This document shows positions 16,991 through 26,498 of a stretch of 58,255 nucleotides of DNA, piece by piece. A program made the translations under genes and the position numbers. Position 1 is the first letter of the stretch. Each line of letters opens with the position of its first letter. The notes beneath the pieces were generated by a model. That model searched no databases and was not told the origin of the DNA. It saw only the letters and a program-made list of their open reading frames with translations. The DNA is from Streptomyces sp. A1136 (GTDB lineage: Bacteria > Actinomycetota > Actinomycetes > Streptomycetales > Streptomycetaceae): positions 1 through 58,255 of the forward strand of contig NZ_SSBJ01000041.1 in the NCBI RefSeq assembly GCF_004795055.1, in the 5' to 3' direction.

Positions 16991-17430
16991 CCATGTCGGA
17001 GGACGACAAGCAGACGGCAGCACCGAAGCCGATGCTCGGCATGAGCATCGCGATCGCGCCGGCGCCGCCGCGCTGGGAACACCAGCCTGTCCGGACGCCT
17101 CTTCCACCAGGGATGCGGGCCTTGCGTTCAGCTTCCGGCAACAGCGGCTCGACCACCGCCTCCAACTCGTCGTCACCGGAGAAGGCGGCCTGCTTCAGCA
17201 CCTGACGAAGTCTGCTTTCGAGGGCGAGATACGAACGCCTCGGCTATGACCTGCATGATCTGTCCATATTTGGCGGCGAGCACCGACTGCGTCCTCTGTC
17301 GGCGGCGGTCGTCGACGGGCATCTCGACCGGCTCGCGGCAGAAATGCTCGAATCCGGCCGGACGGATGACGGCGGGCGGCAGCGCGTCCCGGGCGCGGCC
17401 ACCATCCGGAGGCTCCGGGCGGTCACGTGA
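16991..17430 (-). pseudogene. Unidentified decayed gene
   Basis: Minus-strand pieces in shifting frames read AAKYGQIMQVIAEAF, then YLALESRLRQVLKQAAFSGD and DELEAVVEPLLPEAERKAR. The helical, protein-like quality and the frame breaks suggest a degraded gene. The LEAVVEPLLP stretch is superficially similar to IS5 transposase N-termini, but I cannot assign it. Confidence 0.3.
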
Positions 17431-18662
17431 TCACCCACGGAGCGGCTTCGGGGCGCTCATGGCATGTCCGCCGATGTCCGCCGCGTCCGCGAGCTGCTTC
17501 CGCCACCACGCCTGCGCCGCGCCGGCGTCCATCACGGCCCAGGCAGGAGTCTGCTCCACCTGGGCCCGGCCGAGCCTGCGAGCGAGGGCGACGAGTTCCC
17601 GACCGGCGGACCCCCTCGCAGCCCGGTAGGCGTCCAGCAGCTCGTCCCAGGAGTCCGACCGGTGCCAGGCGCTCTCGAAAGCGCTGGCGTCCTGGAGGGC
17701 CTTCGCCGCCCCGCTGGTGGTGTGCGGGCGGGCAACGACGGCCGCGTCACCCGCCAGGAGGAGGCGGCCCGCGGTGGTGTGCGCGCTTTCCAGGTCGTAG
17801 ATGGGCTGGACGAAGGTGTGCTCCGCGTCCGTCAGCGAGATGACACGGGCCCAGTACGGCGGAAAGCAGCGCTCCAGCAGCTCCGTCAGTGCCGCCGCGA
17901 GCTCGGCCGTGACCTGACCGGGCGGGAAGCTGGTGGGGCTGTCCAACCGCAGCCGCCCGCTCTGCGGGGGCATGGCGTACAGAACCCAGTTCACCCGGGG
18001 GCCGGCCGGGCCCGGGATGCGGTAGACGACACAACTGCCGCCCTCGAAGCACACGGTGGTCACGGCGTCGCGCGGCCAGTCCGCCTCGCCGGTCTCCTCC
18101 AGCCGGCGGGCGTCGAAGTTCCCGCGCCAGCAGACGTACCCGGCGTACTCGGGGCGCGAAGTGTGGCAGACCGTCTCCCGTACCACCGAGCGGTAACCGT
18201 CGGCGCCGACGGCCAGGTCGTATCGCTCGGCGGCCCCGTCCGCGAGCCGTACCTCGGCCCGGTCTGCGGTGACGGCCACCCCGGTCACGGTCACGCCCTG
18301 GCGGTATACCACCGATGCAGGCGTCGCTTCCCGTAACCCGCTCCACAGCAGTCCCCAGTGGTACGAGTGAAAGGGGAAGGGCTGCTCCCAGAACAGGCGC
18401 CCGGCCGGTCCGGCGGAGGTGTCCCGGACCACCCACCGGCGTCGGACCAGCCGGTGGGCGGCGATGCCCGGGGGCAGGGCGCCGGTCGCCGCGAGTTCGG
18501 CGGCCCGCTCATCGTGGACGCACAGCCGAGCCCCCTGTCGGCGAGCCGCCCGCGAGTGCGCTCCAGCACCACCACCTCGTCCGCCCCGGCGCGTGCCGCC
18601 GCTGATGCGAACGCACATCCGGCGATGCTTCCGCCAACCACCGCGACCGTACCGCCCTGCAT
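17431..18662 (-). pseudogene. FAD-dependent monooxygenase with a frameshift
   Basis: The start has an excellent GGGAGCAACC-ATG site. Residues 1-45 give the dinucleotide-binding fold (TVAVVGGSIAGCAFASAAA) and then LERTRGRLADRG. There the frame must shift to continue as ARLCVHDERAAELAATG, through VGADGYRSVVRETV and the GD motif LLLAGDAAVVARPHTTSG, to the end. Adding one G to the G5 run (C5 at 18531-18535 on the plus strand) restores about 410 continuous residues. The family is class A flavin hydroxylase (2,6-dihydroxypyridine-3-monooxygenase-like). Either a recent mutation or a base-calling error in a homopolymer would explain it. Confidence 0.8.
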
Positions 18663-19074
18663 GGTTGCTCCCTCGATTCGCCGATCCGCATCCGGTCCCT
18701 TGCCGCGACCGGCGGGGCCTGTCCTACGGGGACTCTCCGGCACGGACCGCGCATCCGGCAAGGGAGCACACCCGCCGGGTCGAGACTCCGTCACACCGTC
18801 TTCTCTCGGATGCCGACGACCTGCGCCCGGGCGTGCTTTACAACGAGGGACGCGGCCACCTGCGGGAGCAGCACGAGACGGGGTGGTGCCTCACCTTCCT
18901 TCTCGCGGTACTCAAGGAAACGGCGGAGACGGAGCACCGCCTCGTGACGACCGACCAGCTCCTCGGAGTCTCTCGAAGCTGATGCTGTCCGGCGGCTCGA
19001 CCGCCGCGAGTTCGGCGTGCTTGGCGACAATCGGGTGACCGCGGGGTGTCAGTGGTCTTTGACACCATGTGGCC
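18663..19074. other. Intergenic region with a possible gene remnant
   Basis: A plus-strand frame ending at 18982 reads DADDLRPGVLYNEGRGHLRE, then TGWCLTFLLAVLKETAETEH, with strong third-position GC, but it has no start codon or binding site. It looks like the 3' piece of a lost gene of unknown type. Confidence 0.3.
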
Positions 19075-19728
19075 ATGAGCAAGGTAGTGAACTACAGCAT
19101 GGCAAATCGATGCGCGGTCGCGCGTTTCCTCCCCGCCCGGGGCCTGAACAACGACGAGTCGCGACTTCTGGGGAAGATGCGAGAGGAGGCGCGGAGGCGT
19201 CAAGCCGACCTCGATGCCCAGGGCGTGGACTGGGGCTTGTCGGTGCCGGACGCACTCGAGGAGCTGATTGCCGGTCGGGCCGATTCCTCCGATGGATATG
19301 CCGGATGTGCCTACTACACGGCCCTCCAAATCGTCATCGACCACAACGCAAGCGATTCCGACACCCTGGCGAGCTACAGCAGCCCCACCACCTTCTTCTC
19401 GGTGCTGGACAAGGCCCTGCGGGCAGAAGGCGTTCCGGCTGAACTCCTGCCGAGCCAGTACATCCACAGTGGCCCTCCCGCAGAGATCGGGTTCTCCATC
19501 CCCCATCCCGTGGACGGCTCGCCGGAAATGGGCTGTTGGCCGATGGTGACGATCGGGCCCGCGCTGGAGGCCTACCGAGTGGTCCTGGACCGCATCGACC
19601 CAGATCTGCAGTACGACTTGAAGGAGTTGATCCAGGCCCTCGACGGCTGGTTCTCGGAGTGGAACACAGGTCGGGGCGCCTGGTGGTGGGCCGAGGACGG
19701 CTCGATCTTCTTCTCGATCACCGGCTGA
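19075..19728 (+). CDS. Hypothetical protein, DUF7691-like
   Basis: A 217-aa soluble protein starting MSKVVNYSMANRC. It contains SSDGYAGCAYYTALQIV in the middle, a PHPVDGSPEMGCW segment and the ending EWNTGRGAWWWAEDGSIFFS. The layout resembles actinobacterial proteins now grouped as DUF7691, which have no known function; this assignment is from memory of the pattern and is tentative. ATG 19075 is preferred over GTG 19069 because the family begins with a short MS-x-V-x-NY segment. No neighbour suggests a role. Confidence 0.65.
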   Translation: MSKVVNYSMANRCAVARFLPARGLNNDESRLLGKMREEARRRQADLDAQGVDWGLSVPDALEELIAGRADSSDGYAGCAYYTALQIVIDHNASDSDTLASYSSPTTFFSVLDKALRAEGVPAELLPSQYIHSGPPAEIGFSIPHPVDGSPEMGCWPMVTIGPALEAYRVVLDRIDPDLQYDLKELIQALDGWFSEWNTGRGAWWWAEDGSIFFSITG

Positions 19729-19855
19729 CCGACCGTCGAAGCCGGCCTCGCCGACTGGAACTCCGCACAACGTAGAAGCAGTACGGGGGTCCTTCGGCAA
19801 CACCTTCGGTGAGCCAGCCGGCGCCGTGCGCGGCAACGGGGCTGGTTCCTCCCTC

Positions 19856-20296
19856 TCAGAGCAGTTGCTCGGCGAGTCCGACGATGATGCCCTCCGGGCC
19901 GCGGATGTAGCAGAGCCGGTAGCTGTCCTCGAATCGTGCGATCTCGCCGACGAGTTCGGCGCCGTGAAGGCGCAGGCGTGCAACGGTGTCCTCGATGTCG
20001 TCGACGGCGAACATGACGCGGTGCGTGCCCAGGATGTTGTGTGGCCGTTTGCGCGGCCCGGCGCTGACCGCCGCAGGGCTGCGGTACTTCGCCAGTTCGA
20101 GCCGGCTGTGACCGTCCGGGGTCCGGAGCATCGCGATGTCACAGCGGACGCCGTCGAGTCCGGTGCACTGGTCGGCGAAGACGCCCTCGATCTCTGCCCT
20201 GCCCTCCAGCTCCATGCCGAGTTCCACGAAGAACGCGATGGCGCCGTCCATGTCCTCGACGACGATGCCGACGTTGTCCATCCGCTGAATCGCCAT
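19856..20296 (-). CDS. VOC-family (glyoxalase/bleomycin-resistance-like) protein
   Basis: A 146-aa vicinal-oxygen-chelate protein with two beta-alpha-beta-beta-beta modules. The first starts RMDNVGIVVEDMDGAIAFF and the second HRVMFAVDDIEDTVARLRLHG, ending YIRGPEGIIVGLAEQL. Metal ligands are plausible at the His/Glu positions of each module (for example GHSRLELAKY and the final GPEGIIVG region), but the first-module ligand is not canonical. Likely role: small-molecule lyase, isomerase or binding protein. AAGGAG precedes ATG 20296 at good spacing. It is divergent from the SDR gene across 557 bases. Confidence 0.88.
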   Translation of the reverse strand: MAIQRMDNVGIVVEDMDGAIAFFVELGMELEGRAEIEGVFADQCTGLDGVRCDIAMLRTPDGHSRLELAKYRSPAAVSAGPRKRPHNILGTHRVMFAVDDIEDTVARLRLHGAELVGEIARFEDSYRLCYIRGPEGIIVGLAEQLL

Positions 20297-20853
20297 GCTG
20301 GTTTCTCCTTCTTCTTTGTGTGGCCGGCGGTAGCCGCTGATGTCCCAGGGGACGGAGTCGATCGCACGTTCTCGACAGCGCCTCAGCGCCGCTACAGCAG
20401 ACCCGCGAGCCACCAGGGCGGACCGCCGGTTTGCGAGTGAGCATAAGGCGCGCGGTATGAAATGAGTGGATTGCCTGCTTCCGTGAAAGCACTCCGGAAG
20501 AGGGAAGCCGGACTTGGAATCCCTGGTCAGACGCCCTGCTCCCACCCGGGAATGACTCCCTCCACAACCGCCTCGGGCGCGGCAGTCGCGGCGGCGGGCC
20601 CCGGTCTTCGACCAGCAGGTGTACAAGCGGCCAGCGGCAGTTCCTTCGGGGCCCGCGGGCACGCCTCCGCGGGCCTCGGCCACCCGACGTGCCGATCCTG
20701 CGTGGTCCTTGGCGCGCACCCGCACGCCGCGGACGCTCACCGCCGCGCCCGGGGCCGGTGAGCTCGTGGTGAGCGTGCGGTGAGCGGGTGCCGCGAGTGT
20801 GGAGCCATCGCCGGGCCCACACCGCGGACCGGCAACCGAACGAGGAGTGGATG
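20297..20853. other. Divergent promoter region
   Basis: The region between the VOC and SDR genes. No ORF with codon bias was found, and no operator was identified. It is unusually long for a simple divergent promoter. Confidence 0.45.
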
Positions 20854-21618
20854 ATGGGTGTTCTGACGGGCAAGACGGCACTGGTGACCGGTGGTTCGCG
20901 CGGTATCGGCCGGGCGGTGGCCCTGCGGCTGGCCGCCGACGGCGCACGGGTTGTGGTCCACTACGGCGGCGACGAGGAAGCGGCCAAGGAGACCGTCACC
21001 CGGATCGAGGAAGCCGGCGGGCGGGCGTTCGCCGTGCGGGCCCGCTTCGGCGAACCCGGCGCGGTGGACCGGCTGTTCGACGAAATGCTCGCCGGACTCG
21101 ACGGCCACGGGCTGGACATCCTCGTCAACAACGCGGGTATCTCGTCGGGCAGTTCGGTCTCCGAGGTGACCCCGGACGAGTGGGAGCGGCTGCTGGCGGT
21201 CAACGTCACCGCGCCGTTCTTCGTGATCCAGCGGGCGCTGCCCCTGCTCAAGGACGGCTCACGCATCGTGAACATGGGTTCCACGGCCAGCCGGTTCGCC
21301 GTCTCCACCCAGGTCGGTTACACGGTTACCAAGGCCGCACTGGAGTCGCTGGCCCCGTCCCTCGCCAATGAGCTTGGCCGGCGCGGGATCACCGTGAACA
21401 CGGTGGCGCCGGGCGCGATCCGCACCGACCTGACCGCCGGATACACCGCGATCCCCGAGGTGGTCGCGGGGCTGGAGGCGATCACCGCGCTGGGCCGCCT
21501 CGGGGAGCCCGAGGACGTGGCCGACGTCGTGGGCTTCCTGGCGGGGCCCGGGGGACGGTGGATTACCGGGCGGACCATAGACGTGTCCGGCGGTACGTAC
21601 TTGGGCCCCATCGTCTGA
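20854..21618 (+). CDS. Short-chain dehydrogenase/reductase (FabG-like SDR)
   Basis: A 254-aa classical SDR. The NAD(P) site is ALVTGGSRGIGRAVAL, the structural motif is NNAG, the catalytic Ser lies in NMGSTAS, the YxxxK pair is in GYTVTKAAL, and the closing element ISGRTIDVSGG-like is present as ITGRTIDVSGGTYLG. Likely reaction: NADP-dependent interconversion of a keto and hydroxy group. Of two adjacent ATGs the second (20854) has better spacing from GAGGAG. It is followed after 37 bases by the AfsR-like regulator on the same strand. Confidence 0.92.
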   Translation: MGVLTGKTALVTGGSRGIGRAVALRLAADGARVVVHYGGDEEAAKETVTRIEEAGGRAFAVRARFGEPGAVDRLFDEMLAGLDGHGLDILVNNAGISSGSSVSEVTPDEWERLLAVNVTAPFFVIQRALPLLKDGSRIVNMGSTASRFAVSTQVGYTVTKAALESLAPSLANELGRRGITVNTVAPGAIRTDLTAGYTAIPEVVAGLEAITALGRLGEPEDVADVVGFLAGPGGRWITGRTIDVSGGTYLGPIV

Positions 21619-21655
21619 ACCGTCCGCACGAAGGCGGGCGGGCATAATTGCCGGC

Positions 21656-24631
21656 ATGCGCTTCGGGATCCTCGGCGGGACACAGGTGTGGAGCGACGAC
21701 GGGACCGAGGTGGCCCTGGGCGGGCCCGCACGGCGCGCGCTGCTCACGCTGCTGCTCGTCACGCCCGGCGAGGTCGTCCCGGTCGACCGGCTGGCCGACG
21801 GCATCGCGACCGTCGTGGCCGGCGGTCCGGACGGGACGGCGCCCTCGGCCCACGCGATCCAGTCCCAGGTGTCCCGGCTGCGTTCGGCTCTGGGCGACGC
21901 GGCGCTGGTGCAGCGGGTTGGGGCCGGCTATCGCCTCGCCGTTACCGAGCAGGACGTGGATGCCGGACGCTTCGAACGGCTGGCGCACCAGGGCCGTTCG
22001 CTCCTACGGGAGGGCGACGCCGAAGGCGCCCTCCCCTTGCTGCGCGCGGGACTGGAGCTGTGGCGGGGCCCGGCGCTCGCCGACCTCGCCGACAGCGAGC
22101 CGGCCCGCGCGGCCGCCGTAGGACTTGAGGAACTGCGGCTGACGGCACTGGAGGACCGGCTCGAAGCGGAGCTGAGGATCGGCGAACACCAGTACGCAGT
22201 ACCGGAGTTGCGTGAGCTGCTTGGCCTTCATCCGCTGCGTGAGCGGCTCGCCGGGCTGCTGATGCGGGCGCTTTCCGCCGACGGCGGGCAGGCCGCGGCG
22301 CTGGTCGTGTTCGAGGAGGTCAGGCGGCGGCTCGCCGACGAGCTGGGCGCGGATCCCGCGCCGGAGCTGGTCGCCCTCCACGGTGAGCTGCTGCGGGCCG
22401 ACGCCGTCCCCGCCCGCGCAGCGCCGCCGGCCCCGCTCACCGCCTTCGTCGGCCGCGCCGGGGAGGTGGCCGAGATCGCGCAACTCCTCGAAACGGCCCG
22501 ACTGGTGACGCTGACGGGGCCGGGCGGCGTCGGCAAGACCCGGCTGTCCGCGGAGGTGGCCGGCGCCGCACGCGACGAGGTGTGCTTCGTGGAACTGGCC
22601 GCGCTGCGCGACGCCGCCGCGCTGCCCCAGACCCTCCTCGGGGCGCTGGGCCTGCGCGAGAGCGGCCTGCACCTGGCGGCGGGACCACACGGACCGCTGG
22701 ACCGGCTGATCACGGCGCTGTCCGGCCGCGGGCCGCTGCTCGTCCTGGACAACTGCGAGCACTTGGTAGAGGAGGTCGCCGTCCTGGCCGCGCGTCTGCT
22801 GGCGGCCTGCCCGCGCCTTCGCGTGCTGGCGACGAGCCGCGAACCGCTTGGTGTCATCGGCGAACACCTCCACCCCGTACGGCCGCTCGACGACGGCGCG
22901 GCCGTGGCCCTGTTCACCGACCGGGCCCGCGCCGTTCGCCGGGGCTTCGATGCCGCCCCCGACGCCGTACGACAGGTCTGCGCCGCGCTGGACAACCTGC
23001 CGCTGGCCATCGAGCTGGCGGCGGCCCGGCTGCGCACCCTGACCCTCGCGGAGCTGGCGGCCCGGCTGGACGACCGGCTCGGGGTGACCGGAAGCGGCAG
23101 CCGCGCCCCCGAGACCCGGCACCGCACGCTGCGTTCGGTGGTGGGCTGGAGCTGGGAACTGCTGTCGGAGCCGGAGCAGCGGGCCGCCCGGCGCTTCTCC
23201 GTGTTTGCCGGTGGGGCGAGCGTCGCGTCCGCGCTGCGGGTCTGTGCCACGGACGAGGACATCCTGCAGTCGCTGGCGGACAAGTCGCTCCTGGAGTGGA
23301 CAGGTGGGCGCTGCCGGATGCTGGAGACGATTCGCGCCTACGGTGCGGAGCGGCTGGACGCCGCCGGCGAGAGGTGGGAGGTACGGCGCGAGCAGGCCCG
23401 GACGCTGCTGGAGCTGCTGTCCGAGGCCGAACCGTGGCTGCTGCGCGGCGAACAGCTGCGGCGGCTGCCGGCCCTCGCCGCGGAGCAGCCCGACCTGCCG
23501 GTGGCGGTGCGCTGGGCGATCGAGGCGGGGGAGACCGACACCGCCCTGCGTTTGCTCGCCGCCGCCTCGACGTATCTGTGGATCCGGGGTGCCGCCGGCA
23601 CGGCGGCGCCGGCGGCCCGCGCCCTCCTCGACGTCGTGGGGGACACGCCCCCGGACGGGCTGGGCGAGGAGTACGCGATCTGTGTGCTGCTCGCCGCGTC
23701 CGGGCCGGCCGGCGTGGACGCGTGGCGCCGGCACCGGGCGGCGGCGGGTAAGGCACTGACCGCGGCATGGACGGCCGACCGGTCGGGCCGCCACCCGGCC
23801 GCCCTGCTGCTGTGGATGATGCACAACGCGACCGGCGAGGGGGACGCTCCCAGCGCACTCGCCTTCGTCGCGGCCCAGCGGGACAGTCACGAGCCGTGGG
23901 CCAGGGCCGTCGCCCACTACGTCACCGGGTTCGGGGCGCTGGGCGAGCAGGACCCGGCGGCGGCCGAACGGGCCTTTCGCTCGGCGGTCGCGCAGTTCCG
24001 CGCGCTGGGCGACCGGTGGGGCACCGCGCTGGCGCTTGACGCCCTCGCCGGTGTCGCGGGGGCACGGGGCGACGGGCCGACGGCGGCCGCGCTCACCGAC
24101 GAGGCGCTCGGCCTCGCCGAGCAGCTGGGCGCTCTGGAGGACTGCGCCGACCTGCTGGTCAACCGGGGCGACCTGGGTGCCGGCGGCGACCCGGCCTCGG
24201 CCCGTGCCGACTACGTCCGGGCGGCCGGGCTGGCCCGCCGGGCCGGCAGCACCGGGGCCCTGGCGGCGGCCCTGCGCGGGCTGGGCGACCTCGCCCTCGT
24301 GGAGCGGGACGCGGCCATGGCGGAGGACCTCTACACCCAGGCCCTGGGACAGCTCGACCCGCACTGGGTGAAGGGGCTCGGCAACCGCGTGCGCACGCTG
24401 GCAGGGCTGGGCCGGGTCGCCGAGGCGCGCGGTGACGACGCGGCCGCCCTGGCCCGGTACCGGCAGGCCGCGCGGGCCGCCGAGTCCGCGGCCGTGCCGG
24501 CCACCACGCTGCCCGAGGCACTGCGCCTGCTGGGTCTACCCGAGCCGCTGGCCGCGCCGCTCGTCGAGGCGGTGAGCCGGGGCGGACAGCGTGGTGAGCC
24601 GGAGCCGGAGCGGGAGCCGATGGCGAGGTGA
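21656..24631 (+). CDS. AfsR/SARP-type regulator with BTAD, NB-ARC and TPR regions
   Basis: A 991-aa transcriptional regulator. It has an N-terminal OmpR-like winged helix (1-90, ending RVGAGYRLAV), a bacterial transcriptional activation domain (about 95-245, WRGPALADLADSEPARA), then an AfsR-like STAND ATPase with P-loop GPGGVGKTRL near 285 and Walker B LLVLDNCEHL. A long alpha-helical TPR-type C-terminal region (about 600-970) has repeated ALG/DRWGTALALDAL motifs. Such proteins activate secondary-metabolite or morphological genes by binding direct repeats near -35. Target genes may include the upstream SDR. No binding repeats were identified by eye. Confidence 0.92.
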   Translation: MRFGILGGTQVWSDDGTEVALGGPARRALLTLLLVTPGEVVPVDRLADGIATVVAGGPDGTAPSAHAIQSQVSRLRSALGDAALVQRVGAGYRLAVTEQDVDAGRFERLAHQGRSLLREGDAEGALPLLRAGLELWRGPALADLADSEPARAAAVGLEELRLTALEDRLEAELRIGEHQYAVPELRELLGLHPLRERLAGLLMRALSADGGQAAALVVFEEVRRRLADELGADPAPELVALHGELLRADAVPARAAPPAPLTAFVGRAGEVAEIAQLLETARLVTLTGPGGVGKTRLSAEVAGAARDEVCFVELAALRDAAALPQTLLGALGLRESGLHLAAGPHGPLDRLITALSGRGPLLVLDNCEHLVEEVAVLAARLLAACPRLRVLATSREPLGVIGEHLHPVRPLDDGAAVALFTDRARAVRRGFDAAPDAVRQVCAALDNLPLAIELAAARLRTLTLAELAARLDDRLGVTGSGSRAPETRHRTLRSVVGWSWELLSEPEQRAARRFSVFAGGASVASALRVCATDEDILQSLADKSLLEWTGGRCRMLETIRAYGAERLDAAGERWEVRREQARTLLELLSEAEPWLLRGEQLRRLPALAAEQPDLPVAVRWAIEAGETDTALRLLAAASTYLWIRGAAGTAAPAARALLDVVGDTPPDGLGEEYAICVLLAASGPAGVDAWRRHRAAAGKALTAAWTADRSGRHPAALLLWMMHNATGEGDAPSALAFVAAQRDSHEPWARAVAHYVTGFGALGEQDPAAAERAFRSAVAQFRALGDRWGTALALDALAGVAGARGDGPTAAALTDEALGLAEQLGALEDCADLLVNRGDLGAGGDPASARADYVRAAGLARRAGSTGALAAALRGLGDLALVERDAAMAEDLYTQALGQLDPHWVKGLGNRVRTLAGLGRVAEARGDDAAALARYRQAARAAESAAVPATTLPEALRLLGLPEPLAAPLVEAVSRGGQRGEPEPEREPMAR

Positions 24632-24802
24632 GGCGATGCTCGTGGATGCCCCCGGCTGCTGCTGCTGGGTGGTGGTGCCCCACCGGTGCTCACGGCGGAC
24701 GGCGGTACCTCCCTCGCCCACTTGGCGGCGGGAGGCGCGGCGGGCGTCGCGACGAGGCGGACGAACACGCCTGCCGGGCGGGCGGGAATTCGACGACGAG
24801 GC

Positions 24803-25627
24803 TTAGGGCGGGAGCATCTGCGTCATCGGTGACTGCGGCGGCGTCAGTCCCGGCAGCAGCCAGGACTGGAAGGGGGCCAGGACGGCAAGGACGACGAACG
24901 CCAGCCCTACAGCGGCGGAGAAGAGGGGGCCCAGACGCCACAGCTTCTCGATGAAGATCACCACGGCCACCGCCGCCATCGCCAGGACGTTCATCACGCC
25001 AAGCGGGACGAGGACGATCATCAGTCCCCAGCAGCAGCCGACGCAGTACGCCCCGTGGTGGGCCCCGACCCGCAGGTCGCGGGCCCCGGGCCGGAAGGCG
25101 GCGTAGCGCATGAGCTGGCCCATGGGACTGCGGCAGTGCCGCAGGCAGAGGTTTTTGAGCGGGGTGAACTGGTACAGCCCGGCCAGCAGGAAGGCGCCCG
25201 CGCCGATCCAACGACCGACGGTGGGGTGCTCGTCCACCAGGGCTCCGGTCGCCGCGAGGAGCCCGTAGGCGATCAGGCCGAAGACCGTCCAGGACAGGAG
25301 GTATCCGACCACGAACTGGGTGGTACGGGCCACGCGGGTGGCTCCGGCGGACTGCCGGCCGATGGCCCGGGTCCAGGTGATGGCCACGGGGGCCACGGAC
25401 GGGAACATCATGGCGATCATCATCGTCAGCCAGAACAGCAGGAACACCGGGAGGCCCATGCCCATGGTGCCCGGCTCGACCCCCATGTCACGGGCTTGGC
25501 CGACGACCAGCACCCAGGCGAGCAGGGCGATCAGTGTCAGCAGGGACCAGGCGAGCGCCAGCTGCCGGGCCGACAGCAGATTTGCCGGACGCAGGGGTGG
25601 TGCCAGGGCCCTCCGGTCGAAGCGCAC
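24803..25627 (-). CDS. DUF2182 integral membrane protein
   Basis: A 274-aa protein with about six helices. It shows the DUF2182 signatures: a cytoplasmic WLTMMIAMMFPSVAP element, QFTPLKNLCLRHCRSP, and the Cys-rich GAYCVGCCWGLM motif. Family members are predicted metal-binding membrane proteins, and the paired Cys residues (CRSP, YCVGCC) are obvious ligands. Divergent to it is a DUF1326 gene, a known partner family, so they probably act together in metal handling or thiol-based sensing at the membrane. Both start regions share the 180-base intergenic segment. Confidence 0.9.
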   Translation of the reverse strand: MRFDRRALAPPLRPANLLSARQLALAWSLLTLIALLAWVLVVGQARDMGVEPGTMGMGLPVFLLFWLTMMIAMMFPSVAPVAITWTRAIGRQSAGATRVARTTQFVVGYLLSWTVFGLIAYGLLAATGALVDEHPTVGRWIGAGAFLLAGLYQFTPLKNLCLRHCRSPMGQLMRYAAFRPGARDLRVGAHHGAYCVGCCWGLMIVLVPLGVMNVLAMAAVAVVIFIEKLWRLGPLFSAAVGLAFVVLAVLAPFQSWLLPGLTPPQSPMTQMLPP

Positions 25628-25808
25628 ACCTCCAGCACATCACAGTGGACCTGTGCGTGCCCGTGCGGAATCGGGACCGCCGGGCCGCCGGGGAGGATAA
25701 TCGGGATGGAGACCCTGTACGACCCGGGCGTGGGCCGGTGATGGCCCCGGGGGCTCTGCCGTCCGCCCGAGACCGACGTCCGGTACGCGGTCACGAGGAG
25801 GCAGGGAT

Positions 25809-26498
25809 ATGTCCGAGACGACGGCGACCGTTCCGAGGTGGCACGCGGCAGGCGACTGGTTCGACACCTGCAAGTGCAACGTGCCCTGCCCCTGCTCCTT
25901 CGCGCAGCTGCCCACCGACGGCGACTGCGAAGGCGTCCTGGCGTGGCACATCCGCGAGGGTCACTACGGGGATGTACCGCTGGACGGCCTCAATGTGCTG
26001 ATGCTGGGCTCCTTCGTCGGTAATCTCTGGGCCGAGCACTCCGACACGTACGCGGCGGTCTTCGTGGACGAGCGCGCCGACGACGCGCAGCGCGAAGCAC
26101 TCCAGATGATCTTCGGTGGGCAGGCGGGCAGTTGGCCCGCCGAGATGATGAACATGATGGGCGCTGAGCTGCGCGGCATGGAATTCGCCCCCATCGAGTT
26201 CGAGGTCGCCGACGACCTCGCGAGCTGGCGGGCCGTGGTCCCCGGGCGGGTGGAGGCAAGCGCGGAAGCACTCACCGGACCGACCACGCCGGAGGGCGCC
26301 CGCGCCCAGTCCACGAATCTGCCCGGCGCGGAGACCGGACCGGGCCAGGTCGCGACCTGGGGCCGTTCCACAGCGGACCGCGCGGACGCCTACGGATTCC
26401 AGTGGAGCAGGGAAGGCCAGTCGAGCAAGCACATCACCTTCGACTGGAGCGGGCCCGACCAGGGTCCGTCTGAAGAAGCGCTCGATGCCGGATCATGA
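25809..26498 (+). CDS. DUF1326 family protein
   Basis: A 229-aa soluble protein. The N-terminal motif CKCNVPCPC is diagnostic for DUF1326 and puts four Cys residues in nine positions, a likely metal site. Other family features are GVLAWHIREGHYGDVPLDGLN and the repeated Met segment MMNMMGAELRGMEFAPIEFE, followed by a C-terminal KHITFDWSGPD strand. A GAGGAGG site precedes the start. It is divergent from the DUF2182 membrane protein, with which this family co-occurs in many bacteria, suggesting a two-part metal-related system of unknown function. Confidence 0.9.
   Translation: MSETTATVPRWHAAGDWFDTCKCNVPCPCSFAQLPTDGDCEGVLAWHIREGHYGDVPLDGLNVLMLGSFVGNLWAEHSDTYAAVFVDERADDAQREALQMIFGGQAGSWPAEMMNMMGAELRGMEFAPIEFEVADDLASWRAVVPGRVEASAEALTGPTTPEGARAQSTNLPGAETGPGQVATWGRSTADRADAYGFQWSREGQSSKHITFDWSGPDQGPSEEALDAGS

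Noticed and set aside
16977..17201. IS5 transposase N-terminus from LEAVVEPLLPEAERKAR
   Set aside because: The surrounding sequence reads as a different helical protein and lacks the W and FEGV-type blocks that follow in IS5 transposases.
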